Part shown: positions 19,699 through 27,541 of the stretch, piece by piece
Layout: each line of letters starts with the position of its first letter
How positions within the stretch are numbered: position 1 is the stretch's first letter
Assembly (NCBI GenBank): GCA_945898275.1
Contig: CAMDHZ010000006.1
Coordinates: 1 to 64,000, forward strand
DNA: 64,000 bases
From: Chitinophaga pinensis
GTDB lineage: Bacteria; Bacteroidota; Bacteroidia; UKL13-3
Reading direction: 5' to 3'
The notes under the pieces: model-generated
Databases searched by the model: none
Seen by the model: the letters and a program-made list of their open reading frames with translations, nothing else
Told to the model about the DNA's origin: nothing
Translations under genes and position numbers: made by a program

Positions 19699-22047
19699 AT
19701 GTCCAATCACAATTTATCACAGAAAGTTCCAATAGGGCAAAAAGTTGCTTTTGGACTCGGCATGCTTGCCAATCAAATGTTTCCTGCAATGATTGGAATT
19801 TTCACCGTAGTTCTGGTAGAAAAGCTGGGTTTTAGCGGTTTGTTGCTTGGATTGACTTATTTTATTCCAAAGTTTTATGATGCTTTATTTGACCTCATTA
19901 TGGGTTATGTAAGTGATAATACAAAATCGAAATGGGGAAGAAGAAGACAATATGTATTAACAGGTGCCATAATTTTAGGAATTTCATTCGCATTAATGTG
20001 GCAACTTTATGGTGAAAACGGAGTTACCTATAATTTTATCTTCTTTTTAGGAATTTCTTTGATTTTTTATTCTGGACTTACCATTTTTAGCATTCCTTAC
20101 GTGGCTATGGGTTATGAAATGAGTGATGATTTTCATGAGCGAACAAACATCATGGCTACTTCTCAACTCATTGGTCAATTAGCTTGGGTTATTGCACCGT
20201 GGTTTTGGGTAATTATGGCCGATAAATCATTGTTTCCCTCTAGTGATGTTGCAGTCAGAACTTTGTCGGTATATGTTGCCATTGGCTGTTCTATTTTAGC
20301 GGCTATTCCAGCATTTTTTATTCCTAGTAAATCAACTTTAAATGAAAACTATAGCCCAATCGATTTTAAAGGAATTCTAAATAGTTTTGGAGAAATTAAA
20401 GAAGGGCTAAAAGCATCGATAGAAATTAAGCCTTTCAGAAAAATTTGTATAGCTACTTTTTTAATATTTAATGCTTTTCAAACAACGGCAGGCTTTTCTT
20501 ACTTTATTATTAAATACTATTTATTTAAGGGCAATGAAGATGGTTTTGGATTATGGCCTACTTTGTTTGGGAGTATCGGAGCAATTATAACAACGATTTT
20601 AGTAATACCTATTGTTGCTAGAATGTCTAAAGTAATGGGAAAGAAGAAAGCATTTTTACTTTCTCAAAGCATTTCAATTGTAGGTTACATTTTACTCTTT
20701 TTACTATTTGTACCTGGTAAACCTTATCTTTTTCTTTTTGCCTTACCTTTCTTTTCATTTGGGATTGGGAGTTTGTTTACCTTAATGATGTCTATGACAT
20801 CTGATGTGATTGATATTGATGAGTTAAATACGGGTAAACGAAGAGAAGGTAGCTTAGGTGCTATTTATTGGTGGATGGTAAAGTTTGGAACAGCTGTGGC
20901 TGGCTTAATAAGCGGCTTAATTCTTTCATTGGTCAGTTTTCAATCAAATGCCCCAACACAAACAGATGAAACAATGTTTTGGCTAAGGGTTTTCTTTGTA
21001 GGCATACCTATATTAGGAACATTAACTGCATTATGGGCAATGAAAGATTATGATATTGATGAGGTCAAAGCCTTAGAAGTAAGAAATCTTCTTGATAAAA
21101 GAAAAGCACCTTTAATGAAACAATCTTCCAGCTACCTATCAGGAAAATTAAGTGCATTACTTCAAAATAGCAATTTGAATAAAATTATTGGAGCCGATTA
21201 CAATAAAAAAACAGAGACAGAAATTGAAATCCTGTTTTCTGAACAATTTAATACCGGTTTGAGTGGATTGTGTTTTAGCGCGTATGTTGAAGGTCAAAAA
21301 ATTGGCGATATTTTATCAGCAGAACAAATTAGAAGAAGAATAGATATTATTGCTCAACATACAAAATGGATCAGGACTTTTTCAGCTACTGAAGGAAATG
21401 AATTGATACCAGAAATTGCCCACAGTAAAGGAATTAAATCAATTGTTGGCGCTTGGATCAGCAATGATAAAGAAAGAAACGAAAAAGAAATTAATGCTTT
21501 AATTAAACTTGCAAATGCAGGGTTGGTTAACATTGCAGCCGTTGGCAATGAAGTATTGCACAGAGGAGAAATTTCAGTAACCGAATTGATTGATTACATA
21601 AATAGAGTGAGGAAAGCCATTCCTAGTCATATTGAAGTGGGCTATGTAGATGCCTATTATCAATTTATAGAAAGGCCTAAACTGGTAGAGGTATGCGACT
21701 TGATTTTATGTAATTTTTATCCTTTTTGGGAAGGTGCCGCTATTGATTACTCTTTGTCATATCTTACGAATATGCTTGAAGTAACAAAAGCAATCAGCAA
21801 TGGTAAAAGGATAATTGTAACAGAAACAGGATGGCCAAGTTTGGGAGAAACTTTTGAAAGTGCAATACCTTCAAGAATAAATGCAATGAAATATTTTCTC
21901 ATTTCACAACAATGGGCAAACAATAATAACCTAGAACTTTTTCATTTCTCTTCATTTGATGAGTCTTGGAAAGTTGTTCAAGAGGGAAATTTAGGAACCT
22001 CATGGGGCTTATGGGATAAAAACGAAAAGTTTAAGTATAAAAAATAA
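19699..22047 (+). CDS. GPH/MFS sugar transporter fused to a C-terminal GH17 domain
   Basis: Residues 1 to about 460 are a twelve-segment transporter of the glycoside-pentoside-hexuronide:cation symporter type (YFIPKFYDALFDLIMGYVSD, NTKSKWGRRRQYV, and ending LWAMKDYDIDE). A linker of about 60 residues follows, then a complete GH17 domain (about 520-782) with acid/base Glu618 in IAAVGNEVLH and nucleophile Glu709 in IIVTETGWPS. The reading frame is continuous with no internal stop, and the DNA around 21060-21240 shows no junction artefact. The C-terminus of twelve-segment MFS proteins faces the cytosol, so the hydrolase is predicted to sit at the exit of the transporter. The GH17 part is closely similar to the protein encoded 10 bp downstream, suggesting duplication and fusion. 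Confidence 0.88.
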   Translation: MSNHNLSQKVPIGQKVAFGLGMLANQMFPAMIGIFTVVLVEKLGFSGLLLGLTYFIPKFYDALFDLIMGYVSDNTKSKWGRRRQYVLTGAIILGISFALMWQLYGENGVTYNFIFFLGISLIFYSGLTIFSIPYVAMGYEMSDDFHERTNIMATSQLIGQLAWVIAPWFWVIMADKSLFPSSDVAVRTLSVYVAIGCSILAAIPAFFIPSKSTLNENYSPIDFKGILNSFGEIKEGLKASIEIKPFRKICIATFLIFNAFQTTAGFSYFIIKYYLFKGNEDGFGLWPTLFGSIGAIITTILVIPIVARMSKVMGKKKAFLLSQSISIVGYILLFLLFVPGKPYLFLFALPFFSFGIGSLFTLMMSMTSDVIDIDELNTGKRREGSLGAIYWWMVKFGTAVAGLISGLILSLVSFQSNAPTQTDETMFWLRVFFVGIPILGTLTALWAMKDYDIDEVKALEVRNLLDKRKAPLMKQSSSYLSGKLSALLQNSNLNKIIGADYNKKTETEIEILFSEQFNTGLSGLCFSAYVEGQKIGDILSAEQIRRRIDIIAQHTKWIRTFSATEGNELIPEIAHSKGIKSIVGAWISNDKERNEKEINALIKLANAGLVNIAAVGNEVLHRGEISVTELIDYINRVRKAIPSHIEVGYVDAYYQFIERPKLVEVCDLILCNFYPFWEGAAIDYSLSYLTNMLEVTKAISNGKRIIVTETGWPSLGETFESAIPSRINAMKYFLISQQWANNNNLELFHFSSFDESWKVVQEGNLGTSWGLWDKNEKFKYKK

Positions 22048-22057
22048 TCTATATAAT

Positions 22058-22993
22058 ATGTCATACAGAGAAGGTCATTTCTTTAATGCAGAAAACAAAG
22101 AGCACTATTCTCATTTTCAACAAGAAAGTGCACAAGAAGTAAATTGGATCAATTATTCAGAACTTGCAGTCGAAGATTTAAGAAGTTTATGGCACAAAAC
22201 ACTTCAATTGGGTATGCATGGCATTTGTTTTAGCATTTATGAGGATGGCCAAAAACCAGGTTCAATTATTACTGAATCGCAAGTTGAAAGACGCATAAAT
22301 ATTTTAAAACCATATGCAAAATGGGTTCGCTCGTTTTCTTGCATTGAAGGCAATGAACATGTGCCAAGAGTGGCAAAAAAGCATGGAATGAAAACGCTAG
22401 TTGGCGCATGGTTAGGAGATGATATGGAATTGAATGAGAGAGAAATTGAAAGTTTAATAGCCATGGCAAAGGAAGGATTGGTGGATGTTGCGGCTGTAGG
22501 AAATGAAGTGATGTACAGAAAAGATTTAACCGAAGAGCAACTATTGACATATATCCAAAGAGTTAAAGACGCCATACCTCATATTCCTGTTGGTTATGTA
22601 GATGCTTATTATGAGTTTTCGCATAGGCCAAGAATTACGGAAATTTGCGATGTTATTTTAACTAATTGCTATCCGTATTGGGAAGGATGCCCAATAGAAT
22701 ATTCTTTTGAACACATGAAAAGTATGTTTGAATCTGCAAAACATGCCGGACAAGGTAAGCGTATAATCATTACAGAAACTGGATGGCCAAGCGAAGGAGG
22801 TGCATTTAAAGCATCAATTGCTACCAATGAAAATGCCATGAGATATTTTATAGATTGCCAAAACTGGTGTAATGCCAATAGGATAGAGAATTTCTATTTT
22901 GCTTCTTTTGATGAGTCTTGGAAAGCAGGTCCAGAAGGAGATGTTGGAGCTTATTGGGGACTTTGGGACAAAAACGAAAAGATAAAATATTAA
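22058..22993 (+). CDS. Cytosolic GH17-family glucanase, close relative of the transporter-fused domain
   Basis: A 311-residue GH17 domain without signal peptide or lipobox. Acid/base Glu150 lies in VAAVGNEVMYR and nucleophile Glu240 in IIITETGWPSEGG; the protein ends AYWGLWDKNEKIKY, nearly matching the fusion protein's end. It shares long similarity with the GH17 part of the upstream transporter fusion (for example VGYVDAYYxF and GNE/TGWPS blocks), so one arose from the other by duplication. It overlaps the next gene by one base (TAATG), a translational coupling arrangement. A cytosolic GH17 is unusual because most characterised members are secreted; it may act on imported laminari-oligosaccharides before the phosphorylase. 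Confidence 0.88.
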   Translation: MSYREGHFFNAENKEHYSHFQQESAQEVNWINYSELAVEDLRSLWHKTLQLGMHGICFSIYEDGQKPGSIITESQVERRINILKPYAKWVRSFSCIEGNEHVPRVAKKHGMKTLVGAWLGDDMELNEREIESLIAMAKEGLVDVAAVGNEVMYRKDLTEEQLLTYIQRVKDAIPHIPVGYVDAYYEFSHRPRITEICDVILTNCYPYWEGCPIEYSFEHMKSMFESAKHAGQGKRIIITETGWPSEGGAFKASIATNENAMRYFIDCQNWCNANRIENFYFASFDESWKAGPEGDVGAYWGLWDKNEKIKY

Positions 22994-23919
22994 TGACTAA
23001 TTTTTTTCAGCAATTTAACTTACCATTTGCTAAAGCCATTTGTTATTCAGGTTTTAGAGATGGACAGCAACCTGGAGGAATCATTCCTTCCTATGAAGAA
23101 ATTAAGGAAGATTTGTTGCTTCTTAAGCCTCATTGGAATTACCTTCGTTTGTATGATTGTGATGAGCATGCATTAACTGTTATCAAAGTTATTCAAAACG
23201 AAAAATTAGACTTTAAATTAATGCTTGGGGCTTACATTGTGGCCGAAATGAATAATCATGGCTGTCCTTGGAATGGTGGTGTTTATGATGAAAAACAACT
23301 TGAGGAGAATGTAGTAGCCAACAACAAAATTATTCAGCGCCTTATAGATTGGTCTAACCAGTATCCTGAAATCATATTTTCTGTTTCATTAGGCAATGAA
23401 GCTTGTGTTGATTGGACAGACCATTTTGTACCTGTAGAGCGTGTGATTGAATTTGCCAAAAAAGTAAAGCAAAATATTAAGCAACCCATCACTTTTTGTG
23501 AGAACTATGTTCCATGGCTAAATTATCTAAAGCCACTTGTGAGCCATATTGATTTTATTTCAATTCATACCTACCCTGTTTGGGAGTATAAACATATACA
23601 TGAATCTGTTGAGTATTCGATTGCAAATTATGAACTAGTTGCTAATCAATATCCTGGAGTGCCAGTGGCAATTACAGAGGCTGGATGGGCCACCAATTCT
23701 CACGGAAGAGGAATAAATACAGAGCACGTAAATGAAGAAAATCAGAAAATTTACTACGAGGATCTGATGGACTGGTCTGTAAAAAATAATGTTTTGACCT
23801 GCTTTTTTGAAGCTTTTGATGAAAATTGGAAAGGCTCATCAGACCCGATGGAACCAGAGAAGCATTGGGGTGTATTTAAAGCAGATAGAACGCCTAAAAC
23901 AGTGGTAGATAGTAAATAG
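22993..23919 (+). CDS. Second cytosolic GH17-family glucanase
   Basis: I chose the ATG at 22993, which overlaps the previous stop codon by one base; a longer in-frame start at 22918 would lie inside the previous gene. The 308-residue product begins MTNFFQQFNLPFAKAICYSGFRDG and lacks a signal peptide. Acid/base Glu136 is in FSVSLGNEACVDW and nucleophile Glu229 in VAITEAGWATNSHG, then CFFEAFDENWKG. It is nearer in motif detail (AICY, IHTYP, GWAT, FEAFDE) to the GH17 lipoprotein at 16911 than to the other two cytosolic GH17 domains, so two GH17 lineages coexist in the operon. Its stop directly abuts the stop of the convergent regulator gene. Confidence 0.88.
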   Translation: MTNFFQQFNLPFAKAICYSGFRDGQQPGGIIPSYEEIKEDLLLLKPHWNYLRLYDCDEHALTVIKVIQNEKLDFKLMLGAYIVAEMNNHGCPWNGGVYDEKQLEENVVANNKIIQRLIDWSNQYPEIIFSVSLGNEACVDWTDHFVPVERVIEFAKKVKQNIKQPITFCENYVPWLNYLKPLVSHIDFISIHTYPVWEYKHIHESVEYSIANYELVANQYPGVPVAITEAGWATNSHGRGINTEHVNEENQKIYYEDLMDWSVKNNVLTCFFEAFDENWKGSSDPMEPEKHWGVFKADRTPKTVVDSK

Positions 23920-24648
23920 TTAAAGTTGAAATGAAAAACCTTCCTCTTCTAATTTTTTGTACCTCTCAACATCATATTTAAAGAGCTTTGCAGGCCTATG
24001 AGAAACATTTTCTTTAGTCTCATTGAGTGGTTTTAAAATATTCATTTCTAAAATTTTTTTTCTAAAGTTCGACTTATCAAACTTACATCCTAATAAAGCT
24101 TCATATAATAATTGAAGTTCCAATAGGGTAAATTTTAGCGGTAGTAATTCAAAGCCTGTTGGTTTATGCCTAACCTCATTTTTTAAGGTTTCAATGCCTT
24201 TTTGTAGAATAGTACAATGGTCAAAAGCCAATTCAGGTAAATCATTTATATTGAACCATTTAGCTGATTTAGCCCAAGAAGACGCAATAGGATTATAGTT
24301 TAAACTATTTACTAATGAAAAGTAACCTACTGTTACTACGCGGTCCAACGGGTGTCTATCTACATTTCCAAAAGCGAAAAACTGTTTCATGTAAATGTTT
24401 TTTAATCCTGTGAGCCTTTCCAACACGTTATTAGCGGCATCACATAAGTTTTGGTCAGGCTCTACAAGATCTCCAATTAAAGCCCATTGATCTTTAAATG
24501 GCTCCAAACTTCTTTGCACCAACAAGACTTTTATCTCACCTTCTTGGTAACCAAATATCACGCAATCAACAGATAAGCCAAAGGTAAAGTATTCATCAAG
24601 GGGTAATTTATACTTAGATATATAATACGAATTTGGACCTTTCATCAT
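23920..24648 (-). CDS. NrtR-family Nudix-winged-helix transcriptional regulator
   Basis: A 242-residue protein with an N-terminal Nudix-fold domain (FTFGLSVDCVIFGYQEGEIKVLL, DQWALIGDLVE) and a C-terminal winged helix (about 165-242: LPLKFTLLELQLLYEALLG, SNFRKKILEM, HRPAKLFKYD). The Nudix box is degenerate: where REUxEE is expected it reads NNVLERL, so hydrolysis is unlikely and the fold is probably a ligand sensor, as in sugar-responsive NrtR relatives of Bacteroidota. It sits convergent to the glucan operon with no gap and divergent from the exported binding protein at 24754. A sugar or sugar-phosphate released from beta-glucan is the inferred effector. Confidence 0.88.
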   Translation of the reverse strand: MMKGPNSYYISKYKLPLDEYFTFGLSVDCVIFGYQEGEIKVLLVQRSLEPFKDQWALIGDLVEPDQNLCDAANNVLERLTGLKNIYMKQFFAFGNVDRHPLDRVVTVGYFSLVNSLNYNPIASSWAKSAKWFNINDLPELAFDHCTILQKGIETLKNEVRHKPTGFELLPLKFTLLELQLLYEALLGCKFDKSNFRKKILEMNILKPLNETKENVSHRPAKLFKYDVERYKKLEEEGFSFQL

Positions 24649-24674
24649 GCAAATTTAGGGATGGTTTTATTTTA

Positions 24675-24719
24675 AAGTAAATGTACTTATAGTATTTTTA
24701 ACTTTAAGCATTTTTACTT
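24675..24719. promoter_or_regulatory. Paired operator-like sites between the Nudix regulator and the binding-protein gene
   Basis: Two 14-bp half-symmetric sites occur in the 105-bp divergent intergenic region: AAGTAAATGTACTT at 24675-24688 (perfect 5-bp arms AAGTA/TACTT) and AAGCATTTTTACTT at 24706-24719 (one arm mismatch). Their starts are 31 bp apart, close to three helical turns, so both would face the same side. The location suits autoregulation and control of the divergent gene by the Nudix regulator. AT-rich DNA produces such arms by chance, so this is tentative. Confidence 0.4.
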
Positions 24720-24753
24720 AACTTGCAGTATTAATTTAATAATAACTTCAGAT

Positions 24754-26583
24754 ATGAAAAAAATCGTTACTACAAGTCTATTCATACTTATGGCAAGTAT
24801 TGGATTTTCTCAGAACGCCCCAATTAACTTTGAACCAGGCGGGCAAGGTGCAACTTGGACATGGACAACATTTGAAAATGATTCAAATCCTGTATTAGAA
24901 ATTGTTAACAATCCAAGTTCTGCAGCTCCTAATACCTCTAGTAAAGTTGCAAAATTTACAGCGAAACAAGCTGGTCGTCCTTGGGCAGGATGTGAGTCTC
25001 AAAAAGTGACAGATATTGGTACATTTACTTTATCTGCTTCAAATGCTATCATTAAAATTATGGTTTACAAATCTGTAATTAGTGATGTAGGTATCAAGTT
25101 AATTAAGAGTGATAACGCTTCTACAGGGGAAATCAAAGTGGCTAACACCAAAATTAATGAGTGGGAAGAGTTAACCTTTAACTTTTCTTCTGTGATTGGA
25201 AATCCTAATACTGCGGATATTACTCAAATTGCAATTTTCCCTGATTTCAATTTAGCAGGCAGAACTAGCAATACTATTACTTACTTTGACAATATTACCT
25301 TTTCTGCTGGTACTGCCTTGCCTGAACCAACAGTTGGTGCAACTGCGCCTACTAAACCAGCTTCTGATGTGATTTCATTGTTTAGCAATGCCTACACCAA
25401 CGTAGCTATTGATACTTGGAGAACAGGCTGGTCAGCTGCTACGCTTACAGATGTAAAAATTGGTTCAGACGATATTAAAAAATACTCTGCTTTAGATTTT
25501 GTTGGAATCGAAATGATTGCTAGTCAAATTAACATTAGCGCTATGGATTTATTTGAACTTGACGTTTGGTCTCCAAATTCAACTACTTTTAGATTCAAAT
25601 TAGTTGATGCAGGTGCTGATGGAAAAATTGGTGGTGGAGATGACAAAGAACATGAACTTACCATTACTCCTACCTTAAATGGTTGGAATCATGTATCGGT
25701 GCCAATCGCTAATTTTACAGGCCTTACAACTAAATCAAATATTGCCCAACTTATTTTTTCAAGCGCTCCTGCCGGCACATCTATTGTTTATTTGGATAAT
25801 ATTATGTTTTCTAAAGCATCAGTTGTACTTGAACCAACAGTTTCTGCGCCAGCTCCTACCAAATTGGCTAAAGATGTTGTTTCATTGTTTAGCAACGCTT
25901 ATACAAATGTAACTGTAGATACTTGGAGAACAGGCTGGTCTGCTGCTACGCTTACAGACATTAAAATTGGATCAGACGATATTAAAAAATATACAGCGCT
26001 AGATTTTGTTGGTGTTGAGATGGTTGCTAAACAAATTAATATCACTACAATGGATTCATTTGAATTTGATGTATGGACTCCAAATTCTACAACACTTAAA
26101 TTTAAATTAGTTGATTTTGGTGCTGATGGTGCTTTTGGTGGTGGTGATGATAAAGAACACGAAACTGTTATTACTCCTAGTTTAAATGGATGGAATCATA
26201 TATCAGCTCCAATTGCAGGCATGACTGGTCTAACAACTAAATCAAATATTGCGCAACTTGTTTTCGCAAGCGTACCTGCAGGTACTTCTATCATATATGT
26301 AGATAATGTTTTGTTTAGCAAAAAACCTGCTATAGGTATTGCAAATATTGCGCAAGAATTAATTGGTGTTTATCCAAATCCTGCAAGCAATTCGGTAACT
26401 ATTAATACTATAAAAGATATTCAAAGTGTTGTTATCTACAATACTTTAGGTCAGGTTGTATTAACAACGTCACCAAATACCAATGAAGTAAACATTGATA
26501 TTGCTAGTTTGCCAAATGGTTTCTATACAGTTAAGGCTACTATCAACGGTGTAGATACTTTCAAGAAAATTATCAAAGAATAA
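24754..26583 (+). CDS. T9SS-exported multi-module carbohydrate-binding protein
   Basis: A 609-residue protein with signal peptide MKKIVTTSLFILMASIGFSQ. An N-terminal beta-sandwich module (about 21-185, INFEPGGQGATWTW) is followed by two tandem copies of another module starting near residues 194 and 364 (PTKPASDVISLFSNAYTNV and PTKLAKDVVSLFSNAYTNV), highly similar in protein and DNA, then a T9SS sorting domain from about 530 (GVYPNPASNSVTI, ending DTFKKIIKE). The repeated module also occurs at the end of the lipoprotein at 11147. No catalytic motif is seen. The role is inferred as extracellular glucan binding, under control of the neighbouring Nudix regulator. A strong terminator follows. Confidence 0.82.
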   Translation: MKKIVTTSLFILMASIGFSQNAPINFEPGGQGATWTWTTFENDSNPVLEIVNNPSSAAPNTSSKVAKFTAKQAGRPWAGCESQKVTDIGTFTLSASNAIIKIMVYKSVISDVGIKLIKSDNASTGEIKVANTKINEWEELTFNFSSVIGNPNTADITQIAIFPDFNLAGRTSNTITYFDNITFSAGTALPEPTVGATAPTKPASDVISLFSNAYTNVAIDTWRTGWSAATLTDVKIGSDDIKKYSALDFVGIEMIASQINISAMDLFELDVWSPNSTTFRFKLVDAGADGKIGGGDDKEHELTITPTLNGWNHVSVPIANFTGLTTKSNIAQLIFSSAPAGTSIVYLDNIMFSKASVVLEPTVSAPAPTKLAKDVVSLFSNAYTNVTVDTWRTGWSAATLTDIKIGSDDIKKYTALDFVGVEMVAKQINITTMDSFEFDVWTPNSTTLKFKLVDFGADGAFGGGDDKEHETVITPSLNGWNHISAPIAGMTGLTTKSNIAQLVFASVPAGTSIIYVDNVLFSKKPAIGIANIAQELIGVYPNPASNSVTINTIKDIQSVVIYNTLGQVVLTTSPNTNEVNIDIASLPNGFYTVKATINGVDTFKKIIKE

Positions 26584-26602
26584 TTTAGATTTATAAAGGA
26601 TA

Positions 26603-26638
26603 AAAAGGGCAATTAGTTAATTCTAATTGCCCTTTTTT
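26603..26638 (+). terminator. Intrinsic terminator after the binding-protein gene
   Basis: A perfect 14-bp stem (AAAAGGGCAATTAG at 26603-26616 with its complement at 26623-26636), a 6-nt loop TTAATT, and a T run. It lies 19 bp after the stop codon. Confidence 0.9.
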
Positions 26639-26797
26639 GTTTTGAATCCCTTGCATCTTTACTTACACATCGCTTACTTTTTCTAAAATATTCTTATCGG
26701 TTTGAACCTAAGCGTTAAATAGTTTTTGAATCTGCTTTTAAATCGGTATTAATTTATATATCCTTGAATCTATATTAAAAGCAAGTCTGAAGAACCA

Positions 26798-27541
26798 ATG
26801 GAATTGATATGCCAGTATGATTTACTGAGATTAGAATCTTACCAAACTGTGCAAAAAGGCATCCATTTTTTAAGCCAAGATTCCTTACATGCTTTTTGCT
26901 TTTATGGCCTAGATTACTTTAACTATTCCTTTAAAAGCAGTGAAGTTCCATACACAAATGAAGAACTGAACCTTATTCAAGCGTTTTATAGGAGCAATGG
27001 AATAGCAAAATTCAAAGTGCTTTCACCATTACCTGAAGAAAATCTACTTCATGCAGGTTTCAAAATTGAAAAATCCTTTATCAAACAAACTTTGCCAACC
27101 TTAAATTCATTTGAGGATGTTGGTCCAACTACTTTTGAATGGGTGAATGAAAATAATATAGACATTTTCACAGAAGCTTATTTAACAAGCTTTGAGGCAA
27201 AAGACAAAAATCTACAAGAGGTAATAAATAACTTTAAACAATTACTTACGCATAATAACATCAAGCTTTTTTTAATGAAAGACAATGGAGTTGCTGTTGG
27301 TGTAATTGTTAAATATATCCATAATGAAAAAGGGCTCTTGGCAGGTGGTGCAGTATTGCCAGTATATCGTGCTAAAAATTACCATAAAGACGGAATAAAA
27401 TTTAGGGTGAACCAATTGCTTGCAAACCCTGCTATTAAAGAAATAGAGACATGGACCTACGCCAATTCGCCAAGCAATAGGAATATGCTAAGTTGTGGAT
27501 TTGCAGATAACAAGACCTATTATTTGTATGCATCTAATTGA
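26798..27541 (+). CDS. GNAT-fold acetyltransferase-like protein
   Basis: A 247-residue protein without signal peptide. Its C-terminal half (about 110-247) has a GNAT-like pattern: an acceptor-side helix region (IDIFTEAYLTSF), GVAVGVIVKYI as a central strand, AGGAVLPVYRAKNYHKDGIKFRV at the acetyl-CoA site and the late ANSPSNRNMLSCGF segment typical of GNAT ends. The N-terminal half may be a second, degenerate GNAT repeat. It overlaps the start of the NRPS-like gene by 14 bp, so the two are translated together and it may modify that enzyme's substrate or product. Confidence 0.7.
   Translation: MELICQYDLLRLESYQTVQKGIHFLSQDSLHAFCFYGLDYFNYSFKSSEVPYTNEELNLIQAFYRSNGIAKFKVLSPLPEENLLHAGFKIEKSFIKQTLPTLNSFEDVGPTTFEWVNENNIDIFTEAYLTSFEAKDKNLQEVINNFKQLLTHNNIKLFLMKDNGVAVGVIVKYIHNEKGLLAGGAVLPVYRAKNYHKDGIKFRVNQLLANPAIKEIETWTYANSPSNRNMLSCGFADNKTYYLYASN

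Noticed and set aside
22918-22992. Upstream extension of the last GH17 gene
   Set aside because: Those 25 codons overlap the previous GH17 gene and lack family similarity; the ATG at 22993 is coupled to the previous stop.
7995-23919. SusC/SusD pair expected in a glycan-use locus
   Set aside because: Every frame in the operon was accounted for; none shows a plug/TonB-box protein or a SusD-type lipoprotein.
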